A DNA stretch of 64,000 nucleotides from DATATV01 sp036268615 (GTDB taxonomy: Bacteria; Actinomycetota; Actinomycetes; Mycobacteriales; Pseudonocardiaceae): contig DATATV010000076.1 in the NCBI GenBank assembly GCA_036268615.1, positions 6,765-70,764 of the forward strand, read 5' to 3'. Positions 49,703 to 59,160 of the stretch are shown piece after piece (positions within the stretch are counted from its first letter, which is position 1; every line of letters begins with the position of its first letter). The notes beneath the pieces are model-generated. The model searched no databases. It was not told the origin of the DNA and worked only from the letters and a program-made list of their open reading frames with translations. The translations under genes and the position numbers were made by a program.

Positions 49703-49877
49703 CGGCGTACGTCGTCCCGTCACGACAGCCCACGGGAGTCCCGATGGCTTGGTCTGCCGCACACAACGCGGCCGAACTGGAGGATCTGACACCCGCCATC
49801 CCGGGCGCGACTCGCCAAGGCTGCTCGGCAACTGTTTCCTACCGTTGACGCCGGCAAGGCGGTTCAGCCACTCGTGG

Positions 49878-50831
49878 CTAGAGCCAACCACGGCGAGCCG
49901 CCTGAAGTCCGGCCTGGAAGCGGGTCTGCGCACCGAGTCGGGCCATCAGGTCCCGCACGTGCCGTTGCGCGGTGCGCGGATGCCAGCCCATGTTGCGGGC
50001 GATGGCCTCGTCGGTCAGGCCGGCCGCGAGCAGCCCGAGCAGGATGCGGTCCGGTGCCTGTTCCGGCGCGTCCGCAGCACCCAGCGCGTCGAACCGCATC
50101 GGCACGGCGTCCGCCCAGACCGCCTCGAACAACGCGATCAGCGTGTCCAACAACGACGACGGGTGGATCACCAGCGCGCTGTCGCTGGTCGCCGGCCGGT
50201 CCAGCGAGATCAGCCCGAGTTTGTCGTCGGCGACGAACATCTTGACCGGCACGCCCACCGCCACCCGGGCCTGCTCGCCGCTGTCCACCAGGTCGCGAAT
50301 CGCGGCGAGCCGGCCGGGCAGGTCGAGCCCGGACCGGTCGTAGACGCTCCGGTAGCGGATGCCCGTGCGCAGCAACTCGGATTCGATGTCGTTGGTGCCG
50401 AGGCCGCCGACGTAGGGCGGCCGGTCGAACGCCCGGACCTCGTGGCGGGCGCTGCGTTGCAGCTGCGCCCAGCGCTGGGTTGTCGCCTCCCGGGTGGTCA
50501 CGACCTCGACGATCTCGGTCGGGTTGGCCGTGCCCTGGCCGGCCCGAAAGCGCTCGGTCAGGTTGTCGGCGAGTGCGCGAACCTGCTGCAACTCCTGCTC
50601 CTGCGCGCGCACCAGCACCTCCATCGCCATGTCCGGCCGCGCGGGCTGATAGCGCAGCGGACGCCCGGGCAGCCGGGAGACCAGGCCTTTCGCCTCCAGC
50701 ACGGCAAGCGACGGCGCCACCCGCGCACCACCGACCCGCTCGCGGATCTCCGCGGTGGTGGCGGGCCCGCCGTCCACCAGGACGACGTAGACCGCCTCCT
50801 GTTCGGGCGTCAGCCCCACTGCTGCGAGCAC
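49878..50831 (-). CDS. TrmB/LuxR-type transcriptional regulator
   Basis: A 317-residue regulator combining an N-terminal TrmB-like winged helix (LTPEQEAVYVVLVDGGPATT, VAPSLAVLEAKGLVSRLPG), a central helical and phospholipase-D-like sensor region, and a C-terminal LuxR-type HTH (LLGLLAAGLTDEAIARNMGW, HPRTAQRHVRDLMARLGAQT). This form often stands beside secreted peptidase genes in actinomycetes. It is divergent from the 1361-residue S53 peptidase across 120 bp, which is the obvious candidate target. Confidence 0.87.
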   Translation of the reverse strand: MLAAVGLTPEQEAVYVVLVDGGPATTAEIRERVGGARVAPSLAVLEAKGLVSRLPGRPLRYQPARPDMAMEVLVRAQEQELQQVRALADNLTERFRAGQGTANPTEIVEVVTTREATTQRWAQLQRSARHEVRAFDRPPYVGGLGTNDIESELLRTGIRYRSVYDRSGLDLPGRLAAIRDLVDSGEQARVAVGVPVKMFVADDKLGLISLDRPATSDSALVIHPSSLLDTLIALFEAVWADAVPMRFDALGAADAPEQAPDRILLGLLAAGLTDEAIARNMGWHPRTAQRHVRDLMARLGAQTRFQAGLQAARRGWL

Positions 50832-50951
50832 GTCTCCATCACCGCCGTATTCACGACATCACCGGGAACTGGACACCAGCATCCCTTCCTGGGTGGCGGC
50901 AGCGCATGCGAGCGTGACCGGATACATAGCGATCTTTGAGAGGGAGGCGCG

Positions 50952-53900
50952 GTGCGCTTCGAGCGGATTCGACGCTTGCTGACCGGAAGTGCGGTGCTCG
51001 CACTGACCGCGGTGTCCCTACCGGGCGTCGGCGCCCACGCGGCCACGGTCCCCGCCACCACCAGGGCGTCCATCACCGACGCGGCTGCCAACGGTGACAG
51101 CTTCGATCCCACCCGCGCCTACGTGCCCGGCTCGCCGGTCACCGCGCGACCCGCGGCCACGCTGCCGGGCACGACCGACGCGACCACCCCGCCCGCCCCG
51201 GACGCCAACGGCGGCAGTCTCGGCTTTGCCGTCAGCGGAAGTCTGGAGACGACCCAGGGCACGCCGATGACCACTTCGCTGCCCGGCGGTGACACGCTCC
51301 AGGTCTACAGCCTCGGCGTGGTCAACCTGGTACGACCGGACGGCAGCACGGTCTGGCAGCGCAGCACCGGCTCGCTGTACCGCGACTGGCACCTCACCTT
51401 CGACAACGCCGGCTACTCCTCGACACCGCAGCTGGCCATCGGCACCGACCCGGCCGATCCGTACGAACTGACCACCGCGGAGCCCTACGCCGAGCGGGAC
51501 ACCCAGCCCTACGCCGTCGGCGACCTGACCGGGGACGGGGCCACCGACATCGCCGTCGCGGAGACCGTCGGGATCAACCTCGGCGCGGCGAACTGCGGAA
51601 ACTGCGGCTCGCCCTTCACCGTCCCGGGTTCGGACCTGCACTTCGGCACGTTCGTCTCGGTGTTGGACGGCCGGACCGGCGCGACGCTCTACAGCGAGCT
51701 CGATCCGGGCGTCGTCACCCAACTCGCGATTGCCGGCCGGCAACTGGTCATCGGCGACGAGACCGGCTCACCGACGACCGACGGCGGCATCGGCGCGTGG
51801 AACTCGGTGAGCACCGTGCGCGCGTTGACCTTGCGCAGCACCCGCACCGGGCTGGCCGCGAGCCCGGCCTGGCAGTACTCGACCGGCGCGCAGTGGGGCC
51901 TGCTGTTGGGCCTACAGCCCGTTCCCGGCGGCGTGGCCATCGCGTGGTCGGACACCCCACTGGGACTGGGTGAACCCGGTCCGCCGGACGGGCACGTGGT
52001 GCTCGTCGACGGGCACGGCCGGAAAGTCTGGGACCAGCGCACGGCCGGTTATCCGGTGCTGTCCCGGTACGACGCGAGCCGCGGTGAACTCGCCGTCGTC
52101 GAGCAGACCGACCCGACCCAGGCGGTGTCCTACACCCTGGCGGGGTTGCGGCTGTCCGACGGCCGCACGGTGACCAGCCGGACGACCACCGGTGTGCTGC
52201 CGACCGCGCTGACCATCGGCGCACTCGCCCCGCGCGCCAGGTCGTCCTGGGTCGTCGCCGGAGTGGTGTCCACGACGAGCCTGGTCGAACCGCCGTACTA
52301 CAACTTCACCGCGGCGACCGTGGCCGCCGTCGATCCCGACTCGGCGAAGGTCCAGTGGGCGCACACCCTCGCCAACGGCGACCAGAGCGCGCCGCAGCCG
52401 GGCGCGGTCGAGGTTGTGCCGGCCGCGAACGGCCGGGTGTCGGTCGTGGTCGGCTCGTGGCTGGGGTCGGTCACGCCGAGCCCGACCGCACCGATAACCG
52501 AGGACAACAACGTGCAGGCGGTGTCCGGCGCGACCGGGGCGGTGCTCTGGCAGCAGTCCGGCGACGTGGCCGATCCGCTCTCACTGACCACTGCCGGCAG
52601 CACCGTCCGCGGTGTCACCGAGGAGCAGGACGCGGTGAGCTACGCACCGGACAGCGGAAAGAACATTGGCAGCGCGGCGCTTCCGGGCACCCTGTCGGCC
52701 GCGATCACGGCGAACGTCAACGGCGCAGGCCCGCTCGACTACGTCGCCGGCGGCGAGAGCGGCGCGGTGTCCGCGTTCGACGGCAGCACGGTTGGGCCGG
52801 TTCAGGATGCACCGAAGGTGTTGTGGCGCACGGATGTCGGCGGCTCGGTGCACCAGATCGTGCCCGCGACGGTCGGCGGCCGGGCAGTGCTCGCCGTCGC
52901 CGCGACCACCGGCATCGCCTTGCTGGACCAGCGAACCGGCCAGGTTCTGCACCGGATGTCGTTGCCCGGTCAGTACGTCTGGAACGTCGTGGTCGGCAGT
53001 GCCGGCGGCCGGACCATCGTGGTGACCGCGACCGACCGGGTGTCCGCATTCGACGCGACCACCGGCGAAGCCGCGTGGACCTACCGGCCGACAACCGCCG
53101 CCTACTTCACCAATTCGTCCGTTGTGGACGGTGTGGTGGTCGCCGAGTACCAGAGCCAGGAGTTGAACAGCCAGGAGCCGACGGCGATGGCGGCCCTCGG
53201 CATCAACGCCAGCACCGGCCGGACCACGTGGACCGCGCCGGCCGACCCCACCACGACGTTCTCCGCGCAGCTGCGCGACGGCATCGCTGCGGGCCCCGGA
53301 ATTCCGGGTGCCGGCGCGAACGGCGCCGCCTTCACCTGGCTCACCCAGGACGGCCAGGGCCGGGTCGACGTTCGGGACGCCAGCACCGGAAAACTGTTGT
53401 ACAGCAACACCAGCGGCGATCTGGGCAACCATGAGAGCTACATGCTCGACCCGAGCGTCGGCCTCATCTCGGTCGGCGGCCAGGGCACCGACTCGATCAC
53501 GCCGAGCGGCCCGACCGGCACGCCGTGGGTGAGCGGGAGTGGCGTCGCGGTCGCCCGGGCCGGCGGCCAACAGGTACTGCTGACCGCCTCGGCCGGCCTG
53601 AACGCCTACCCGATGTCGGCGCTGGCGGCGGGTGACAACCTGGTCGATCCGCTGGCCGGTGACAGCACCTTCCTACCCGGTCAGGTGTCGGTCACGCCGG
53701 AGGGCAAGGTGCTCACCCTGCCCGTCGACTGGCCCCTGCACCAGCTGATCAGCTTCGAGTCCGGGCAAACCGTCCGGGCCTACGACGTGGGGATTCAGCA
53801 GGGATTGGCGCTGCTGACGCTCACCGGCAGCCCGGCCGCGAACGCCGCCCGACACCCGACCATGGCGCCGGCGGCGCCGGTGTCCCGGCCGACCGCCCTG

Positions 53901-55037
53901 CCGCTGAGCACCCCCGGCGGCACCGGCATCGCCACCGTCCAGCCAGCGGCGCAGGTCGAGGTGCACGGCTACAACGCGGCCGGCGCCCCGCAACTCACCG
54001 AGTCGGCCCCGTCCGGCTACGACCCCGCGACACTGCGCGCCTACCTCGGTCTGCACGGCACCGGCGCAGGCCAGACCGTCGCCGTGGTCGACGCGCCGGG
54101 CAACCCGAACATCGTCAACGACGTCAACGAGTTCAGCACCCGGTTCGGGCTGCCGACGGTGTGCGCGCAGCCCGGTTCGTCGGGCTGTTTCCACTTCACC
54201 GTGAACGCACCCGACGGCACCGCGGCCACCGACCCGTCCTGGGGCCTGGAGACCTCGATGGACATCGAGTGGGTCCACGCGGTCGCGCCGCAGGCGACGG
54301 TGGTGCTCGTCGAGGCAGCGGACGGCACCTTCGCATCCCTGTTCCATTCCGTCAACGTCGCCGCGCAGCTGCGGCCGGCCACGATCAGCATGAGCTGGGG
54401 GCTGCCGGAGGAGTTCACCGACGAGACCTACTACGACCACTTCTGCCAGCTCAGCGGCGCGCTGTGCGTGGTGGCCAGCGGTGACTACGGCCATCCCGGT
54501 TCGTACCCGGCGGACAACCCGGCGGTGCTCGGCATCGGCGGAACCACCCTGCAACTAACCGGCAGCGGCAGCGTGAGCAGCGAGACGGCCTGGGCGAGCA
54601 GCGGCGGCGGCCGCAGCTATGTCGAACCCACCCCCGGCTACCAGCAGGATGTGCTGACGGGCGGTCGTGGCACCCCGGACGTGAGCTTCGACGCCGACCC
54701 GGCCACCGGCGTCGCGGTGTACGACACGACGCCCTACAACGGCCAGACCGGTTGGTTCCAGGTCGGCGGCACCAGCCTCGGCGCGCCGTCCTGGGCGGCG
54801 ATCATCGCCTCGGCGGACCAGTTGCGGGCGACCGCGCACCAGGGCCCGCTGACCGCGGCGAACGACGCGGCGCAGCGGGCGGTGTACGCGTCGGCCGGTC
54901 AGCTCGGCGACATCGTTTCCGGGCCGAGCAACGGATTCTGCCCGGACATCTGCACGGCGGGACCGGGCTACGACTTCGTGACCGGACTCGGCAGCCCACG
55001 CACCGGCCTGGACGCGAAAATCGCGGCAACGCCCTGA
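50952..55037 (+). CDS. Secreted beta-propeller/S53 (sedolisin) peptidase fusion
   Basis: A 1361-residue exported protein. A signal peptide ends near AHA-ATV (about residue 31). Residues about 60-940 form repeated PQQ/WD-like beta-propeller blades (for example DGRTGATLYSELDPG, SGATGAVLWQQSGD, DQRTGQVLHRMSLPG, DATTGEAAWTY), preceded by an FG-GAP-like stretch (VGDLTGDGATDIAVA). Residues about 1020-1361 are an S53 peptidase: E1100 and D1104 (GLETSMDIEW), oxyanion D1178 (ASGDYG) and Ser1275 (GGTSLGAPSW). The typical N-terminal Pro-kumamolisin activation domain is not evident. GTG start after GGGAGG. Confidence 0.9.
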   Translation: MRFERIRRLLTGSAVLALTAVSLPGVGAHAATVPATTRASITDAAANGDSFDPTRAYVPGSPVTARPAATLPGTTDATTPPAPDANGGSLGFAVSGSLETTQGTPMTTSLPGGDTLQVYSLGVVNLVRPDGSTVWQRSTGSLYRDWHLTFDNAGYSSTPQLAIGTDPADPYELTTAEPYAERDTQPYAVGDLTGDGATDIAVAETVGINLGAANCGNCGSPFTVPGSDLHFGTFVSVLDGRTGATLYSELDPGVVTQLAIAGRQLVIGDETGSPTTDGGIGAWNSVSTVRALTLRSTRTGLAASPAWQYSTGAQWGLLLGLQPVPGGVAIAWSDTPLGLGEPGPPDGHVVLVDGHGRKVWDQRTAGYPVLSRYDASRGELAVVEQTDPTQAVSYTLAGLRLSDGRTVTSRTTTGVLPTALTIGALAPRARSSWVVAGVVSTTSLVEPPYYNFTAATVAAVDPDSAKVQWAHTLANGDQSAPQPGAVEVVPAANGRVSVVVGSWLGSVTPSPTAPITEDNNVQAVSGATGAVLWQQSGDVADPLSLTTAGSTVRGVTEEQDAVSYAPDSGKNIGSAALPGTLSAAITANVNGAGPLDYVAGGESGAVSAFDGSTVGPVQDAPKVLWRTDVGGSVHQIVPATVGGRAVLAVAATTGIALLDQRTGQVLHRMSLPGQYVWNVVVGSAGGRTIVVTATDRVSAFDATTGEAAWTYRPTTAAYFTNSSVVDGVVVAEYQSQELNSQEPTAMAALGINASTGRTTWTAPADPTTTFSAQLRDGIAAGPGIPGAGANGAAFTWLTQDGQGRVDVRDASTGKLLYSNTSGDLGNHESYMLDPSVGLISVGGQGTDSITPSGPTGTPWVSGSGVAVARAGGQQVLLTASAGLNAYPMSALAAGDNLVDPLAGDSTFLPGQVSVTPEGKVLTLPVDWPLHQLISFESGQTVRAYDVGIQQGLALLTLTGSPAANAARHPTMAPAAPVSRPTALPLSTPGGTGIATVQPAAQVEVHGYNAAGAPQLTESAPSGYDPATLRAYLGLHGTGAGQTVAVVDAPGNPNIVNDVNEFSTRFGLPTVCAQPGSSGCFHFTVNAPDGTAATDPSWGLETSMDIEWVHAVAPQATVVLVEAADGTFASLFHSVNVAAQLRPATISMSWGLPEEFTDETYYDHFCQLSGALCVVASGDYGHPGSYPADNPAVLGIGGTTLQLTGSGSVSSETAWASSGGGRSYVEPTPGYQQDVLTGGRGTPDVSFDADPATGVAVYDTTPYNGQTGWFQVGGTSLGAPSWAAIIASADQLRATAHQGPLTAANDAAQRAVYASAGQLGDIVSGPSNGFCPDICTAGPGYDFVTGLGSPRTGLDAKIAATP

Positions 55038-55042
55038 CGGTC

Positions 55043-55076
55043 GTCCGGGGTCCGGCCGATCGGCCGGACCCCGGAC
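55043..55076. terminator. Perfect 34-bp palindrome, bidirectional terminator
   Basis: GTCCGGGGTCCGGCCGA (55043-55059) is followed directly by its exact reverse complement (55060-55076), a perfect 17-bp stem with no loop base left over. It starts six bases beyond the S53 peptidase stop codon and lies just before the end of the convergent oxidoreductase gene. Confidence 0.82.
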
Positions 55077-55095
55077 AGTCCACAAAGGACCATGT

Positions 55096-56025
55096 TCAGC
55101 CGCGCAGCAGCTCCGTGGCCAGCGCGGTGCCCGACAGCCAGGCCGTCTCCACCCGCGGCCGACCCCACCCGTCGCCGGCCAGTCCGATGCGGTCGGCCCC
55201 CAGGTGGAACGGACGGTCCCGGTGGGCGTCGGGCTGCGCCGGCCGCCACCGATGGGCGTATGTCCACACCGGACGATCCGGGAGATCCAACAGGTCGGCG
55301 ACAGCGGCCAGCACGTCCTCAAGTACATCGTCGCGGGCGATGGCGGGCGTCGTGTGCGCGACCAGCACCGGCACGCCGTCACCGCGCCGGGCGCCGTCAT
55401 CGGCCAGCGCCGAGAGCACCGGATGGTCGTTGACAAACGCGGCATCGAAGTTCGCCCAGGTCCGAGCGGGGAACTCGGCCGCGACGGCAAGCACCGGCGA
55501 CCAGGTGACTGCGCCCGCGCCGGTCAGCACCCCGTGTGCAGGTGAGTCCGGCCCGAGCAGCCGAGCGGCCTGCGGGTCCGGCATCGCCAGCACCACCGCG
55601 TCGTAACCCTGCCCGTCCACCACCGGCCCCGGACCGACCGTGGTCACCGAGTGCTCCAATGTCACGTCCAGACCGTCGGCCAGGTCCTCGACCAGCGACC
55701 GCAGCCCACCGGGAGCGGCCCAGCGCATCGGCCCAGGGGCGAGGTGCTGACCGTCGCCGTCGAACACCGACAACGTGTCGGTCCACGGCCGCGCCAGCCC
55801 CCGCTCCCGCCAACCGTCAACCACCGCACGGAATCCGTCATCCGCGACGGTGAAGTACGCCGCGCCCAGATCCACCGGCCGTCGAGGCTCACCCAACTGC
55901 CGACTGGCCATCCGGCCGCCCACCACCCGTGCTCGGTCGACCACCCGCACGTCCGCACCACCGGCCCGCAGCGCCCGCGCGCACGCCACTCCCGCGATGC
56001 CCGCGCCCACCACCAAAATCCGCAC
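55096..56025 (-). CDS. FAD/NAD(P)-binding oxidoreductase (renalase-like)
   Basis: A 309-residue flavin amine-oxidase-fold protein. The FAD Rossmann motif is ILVVGAGIAGVACARAL with VVDRARVVGGRMASRQ, the renalase-like signature; DLGAAYFTV follows, and near the C-terminus GLAGDGWGRPRVETAWLSG holds the FAD diphosphate contact. The substrate may be a dihydronicotinamide isomer or an amine, as in the family. It is convergent with the S53 peptidase. The start ATG/GTG at 56025 has the motif within the first few residues. Confidence 0.88.
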   Translation of the reverse strand: MRILVVGAGIAGVACARALRAGGADVRVVDRARVVGGRMASRQLGEPRRPVDLGAAYFTVADDGFRAVVDGWRERGLARPWTDTLSVFDGDGQHLAPGPMRWAAPGGLRSLVEDLADGLDVTLEHSVTTVGPGPVVDGQGYDAVVLAMPDPQAARLLGPDSPAHGVLTGAGAVTWSPVLAVAAEFPARTWANFDAAFVNDHPVLSALADDGARRGDGVPVLVAHTTPAIARDDVLEDVLAAVADLLDLPDRPVWTYAHRWRPAQPDAHRDRPFHLGADRIGLAGDGWGRPRVETAWLSGTALATELLRG

Positions 56026-56163
56026 CCCATCGACCTTAGAAGGTCACGGTGGTACTGGCGGTCCCACCGTCACACCTGGCGTCGGCCAGCCGGCCAGGCA
56101 ACGATCAGTCCCGACACCCGTTCTGGCGGCGCGGTCGCCGGCAGCCGAGAAAGGGGCAGCGCC

Positions 56164-56631
56164 GTGAGCATGGCCTACCTCGCCCAGCCCGATCAACAAC
56201 AGCAGCTCGAATGGCTCGACGGCGGGGTGTTCGCCGTGCTGTTGGACAGCGCGGCGACCGACGGGCAGTTGACCGTCGGCCGGTTCTCCGTCAGCAAGGG
56301 CGAAGCGCCGCCGTATCACCTGCACACCCGCGAGGACGAGGTGTTCATGCTGATCAAGGGCACCGCGCTGGTGTGGTCGGACGACCAGGAGAGCGAGTTG
56401 TCCGAGGGCGGCATCGTCTTCCTGCCCAAGAACGTTCCGCACGGCTACCGAATCACCTCGGACACCGCCGACCTGCTGATGATCTGCACACCGGCGGGTA
56501 TCGAGGGCATGTTCCGGCACGCCGGCCGCGACCTGGCGACTCCGCGACCGGACGGCTTCCAGATCTCACCGGACCGCATGGCCGAAGCCGCCGACCAGTA
56601 CGGCCAGGTCATCGTCGGTCCGCCGCGCTGA
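56164..56631 (+). CDS. Cupin-domain protein
   Basis: A 155-residue single-cupin protein. Cupin motif 1 is GEAPPYHLHTREDEVFMLIKG (HxH and Glu metal ligands) and motif 2 is LPKNVPHGYRI (His). It resembles quercetin-dioxygenase-like or other small-ligand cupins. The GTG at 56164 has AAAGGGG upstream; ATG 56170 is an alternative. It is followed after 21 bp by an HSL-family hydrolase and is probably cotranscribed with it. Confidence 0.9.
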   Translation: MSMAYLAQPDQQQQLEWLDGGVFAVLLDSAATDGQLTVGRFSVSKGEAPPYHLHTREDEVFMLIKGTALVWSDDQESELSEGGIVFLPKNVPHGYRITSDTADLLMICTPAGIEGMFRHAGRDLATPRPDGFQISPDRMAEAADQYGQVIVGPPR

Positions 56632-56652
56632 GCATCCAGGGAAAGGCAGCAC

Positions 56653-57537
56653 GTGACCCAGCAACAACGCCAGGCACTCGACGCACTCATGCGAGAGGGC
56701 CCGCTCGACGTGGGCGGCGACGTAGGCGAGCAGCGCGCGATCTTCCACGAGATGATCTCCTCCGTGCCGCTGCCCGCCGACATCACAACCACGCCGGGTG
56801 AACTCGGCGGAGTGCCGGTGGTCACCGTCGAGACACCCGGACACGACCCGTCCCGAGCGTTGCTCTATCTCCACGGCGGCGCGTACGCCCTCGGTTCGGC
56901 AGCCGACGCCGTCGGCCTGGCCGCCGACGTGAGCCGCCGGACGGGCGCCCGCGCGATCTGCGTCGACTACCGACTGGCGCCGGAAAACCCGTTCCCGGCG
57001 GCCGTGGACGACGCGGTCGCCGCGTACCGCGCACTGCTGGACGAGGGTGTCGCGATCGCGGTCATCGGCGAGTCCGCGGGCGGCGGCCTGGCCGTGGCGA
57101 TGCTCGCCGCCGCGAGGGACGCCGGCCTCCCCAGGCCGTCGTCGGCCGCGGTCTTCTCACCCTGGGCCGACCTCACGGTGTCCGGCGCGAGCGCGACCAG
57201 CAAGGCCGACCTCGACCCGGCACTCACCCCGGCCGGCCTACGCACCCGCGCCGGCGACTACCTCGGCGCGACCGAAGCCAGGAGTCCGCTGGCCAGCCCG
57301 ATCTTCGCCGACCTGACCGGCTTGCCGCCGCTGCTCATCCAGGTCGGCTCGCACGAGATCCTGCTCGACGACGCGGTCCGGTTGGCTGCCCGCGCCGGGG
57401 CCGACGACGTCCCGGTCGACCTCCAGATCTGGCCGCGGGTACCGCACATCTTCCAGGCGTACGCGGCGCTGCTCGACGAGGCCGACGCCGCCCTGGACGC
57501 CGCCGGGGCGTTCACCCGCTCCCACTGGCCCGCCTGA
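56653..57537 (+). CDS. Alpha/beta-hydrolase of the hormone-sensitive-lipase family
   Basis: A 294-residue esterase/lipase. The oxyanion motif is LYLHGGAYALGS (HGG), the nucleophile elbow is GESAGGGLA (Ser), and the acid and base are probably the Asp and His of EILLDDAVRLA and VPHIFQAYA. GTG start after GGGAAAGGC. It is likely cotranscribed with the cupin gene. Such enzymes hydrolyse short-chain acyl esters. Confidence 0.92.
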   Translation: MTQQQRQALDALMREGPLDVGGDVGEQRAIFHEMISSVPLPADITTTPGELGGVPVVTVETPGHDPSRALLYLHGGAYALGSAADAVGLAADVSRRTGARAICVDYRLAPENPFPAAVDDAVAAYRALLDEGVAIAVIGESAGGGLAVAMLAAARDAGLPRPSSAAVFSPWADLTVSGASATSKADLDPALTPAGLRTRAGDYLGATEARSPLASPIFADLTGLPPLLIQVGSHEILLDDAVRLAARAGADDVPVDLQIWPRVPHIFQAYAALLDEADAALDAAGAFTRSHWPA

Positions 57538-57569
57538 GGAGTGCTGGGTCGCCTGAGGAGGGCCGGGTC
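57532..57569 (+). repeat. 19-bp tandem duplication at the end of the hydrolase gene
   Basis: GCCTGAGGAG begins two adjacent 19-bp units (57532-57550 and 57551-57569) that match at 17 of 19 positions. The first unit contains the stop codon of the hydrolase gene; the second lies in the leader of the next gene. Probably a local slippage product. Confidence 0.5.
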
Positions 57570-57588
57570 GCCGTAGGATTCGGAGTCG

Positions 57589-58443
57589 ATGGCGACCACG
57601 AACAACTTCGGCATCGCGCTGCGCGGCTGGCGCGAACGGCTGTCCCCGCGGGACGCCGGACTGGACCCCGGTGACAGCCGGCGGGTCCAGGGCTTGCGCC
57701 GCGCGGAACTGGCCGGACTGGCCGGCCTGTCGGTGGACTACGTGATCCGGCTGGAACAGGGCCGCGCCCGTTACCCGTCAGCCCAGGTGATCAGTGCCCT
57801 GGCCAGGGCACTGAAGCTGGACACCTCCGAACGCGACCATCTGTTCCGCTGCGCGCACATCGTGCCGCCGACCAGCGGAATCCTGTCCCACCATGTGCCG
57901 ATGCGGGTCCAGCGGCTGGTGCAGCGGCTCGACGACGCTCCGGTCGCGGTGTTCGCCGCGGACTGGACGATCATCAGCTGGAACGCGATGTGGACAGCCG
58001 CGATCGGTGACCCCGGTGTCTACGGCTGGCACGAACACAACCTCGTCGCCGGGATGTTCCGCTCGGTCAACGGCCGCCGGCCGGCGTCGATCGCCGCGTG
58101 GCCGGTACGGTCCCGGGACGGTGACGAAGCCGAGGAGGAAGCCCTCGTCGCCGACCTCCGGGTGACGGCGGCCGCGTATCCGACCGACGCGCGGCTCAGC
58201 TCACTCGTCGAGCGCACAATCCGAGCAAGCCGGCGCTTCGCCAGACTGTGGTCGACCGGCACCGCCGGTATGTTCGTCGGCGATCGCAAGACGATCGAGC
58301 ATCCGGTGGTGGGGGACATCGACGTCGACCTGGATGTGCTGCTGGTGCCTGGGGTTGATCTGCGGATCGTGACGTATGCGACGGCGGCTGGTACGGCGGA
58401 CGCCCGGAAACTGGAGTCTCTGCGCGTGGTGTCCCGGAGTTGA
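57589..58443 (+). CDS. XRE/MmyB-type helix-turn-helix regulator
   Basis: A 284-residue regulator. The N-terminal XRE HTH is RRAELAGLAGLSVDYVIRLEQGRARYPS with VISALARALKLDTSERDHLF, the classic MmyB opening. The C-terminal ligand-binding region shows the MmyB PAS-like pattern (RLDDAPVAVFAADWTIISWN, MFRSVNGRRP, SRRFARLWSTG). Family members bind a fatty-acid-like ligand (the MmyB structure carries myristate). It lies 51 bp after the HSL hydrolase and may regulate it. Confidence 0.9.
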   Translation: MATTNNFGIALRGWRERLSPRDAGLDPGDSRRVQGLRRAELAGLAGLSVDYVIRLEQGRARYPSAQVISALARALKLDTSERDHLFRCAHIVPPTSGILSHHVPMRVQRLVQRLDDAPVAVFAADWTIISWNAMWTAAIGDPGVYGWHEHNLVAGMFRSVNGRRPASIAAWPVRSRDGDEAEEEALVADLRVTAAAYPTDARLSSLVERTIRASRRFARLWSTGTAGMFVGDRKTIEHPVVGDIDVDLDVLLVPGVDLRIVTYATAAGTADARKLESLRVVSRS

Positions 58444-58482
58444 AGGCGATCCCACCGAGGAAGTGACAGCGTTCCACCACGC

Positions 58483-59016
58483 CTACGTTCGGCGTTTGGC
58501 GGTCCCGGCGCCGGCCATCAGCTTGCCGAGCAACGCGATCAGCGTGCCGGACTCGGCCTCGGTGAGCCCAGCCGCCCAGGACTGTTCCCGTTGATTGTGC
58601 GCCGCGAACGCCTCGGTGATCAATGAATGGCCGTCATCGGTCAGCGCCAGACGAATCGAGCGTCGGTCCGACGGGGCAGCGGCCTTGGCGACCAACCCGG
58701 CTCGGGAGAGGGTGTTGACCAAGGCGGAAACGGCGGCTCGCGACATGCCGGACAGTTCGGCTACTCGCTTGGGTTCGGCGGGGCCGGCGAGCCAGAGCAC
58801 GAACAGCAGTCGGAAGCCGGCCCAGGACAGGCCCCGGGGGCGGTGCACCGACGACTCCAGGTCGTAGACGAGGGCGCTGGCCGTCCGGCTCAGGGTGAGG
58901 ACCAGGCGCATCGCTTCGGGATCGACCACCGGTAGCTCGGCGGACGCCCGGCGCACCGCGTGGTCGACGAAGGACAGGAAGTCCAGTTCGGTGACCGGGT
59001 CAGGTTCCGCAGCCAT
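58483..59016 (-). CDS. MarR-family regulator of the homogentisate genes
   Basis: A 177-residue MarR protein. The wHTH includes LSWAGFRLLFVLWLAGPAEPK, RVAELSGMSRAAVSALVNTL and the wing APSDRRSIRLALTDDG. It is divergent from hmgA across 144 bp, within which an inverted repeat lies close to the hmgA start. Control of homogentisate degradation is inferred from position. Homogentisate or an earlier tyrosine intermediate is the obvious candidate ligand. Confidence 0.88.
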   Translation of the reverse strand: MAAEPDPVTELDFLSFVDHAVRRASAELPVVDPEAMRLVLTLSRTASALVYDLESSVHRPRGLSWAGFRLLFVLWLAGPAEPKRVAELSGMSRAAVSALVNTLSRAGLVAKAAAPSDRRSIRLALTDDGHSLITEAFAAHNQREQSWAAGLTEAESGTLIALLGKLMAGAGTAKRRT

Positions 59017-59116
59017 CTCGCCACCCTAGGTGTGTTCGCTCAGCGGACACTCGACCTGCGGATTTTCGCCCCGACCTTCCTGGCGCGCCGGCCGGCGCCT
59101 ACTCTCACCGGTAGGA

Positions 59117-59134
59117 TAGTCAAATCTTTGATTA
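59117..59134. promoter_or_regulatory. Candidate MarR operator before hmgA
   Basis: TAGTCAAATCTTTGATTA is an imperfect 18-bp palindrome with arms TCAAA/TTTGA around TC; 14 of 18 positions are symmetric. It is AT-rich against its surroundings and ends 26 bp before the hmgA start, where MarR binding would block the promoter. Confidence 0.6.
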
Positions 59135-59160
59135 ACGGCGGCAACCGCGGGAGGATCGTG

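Noticed and set aside
55043..55076. Perfect 34-bp palindrome as a recombination or attachment site
   Set aside because: It sits between two convergent stop codons and has no integrase or repeat partner; a bidirectional terminator explains it.
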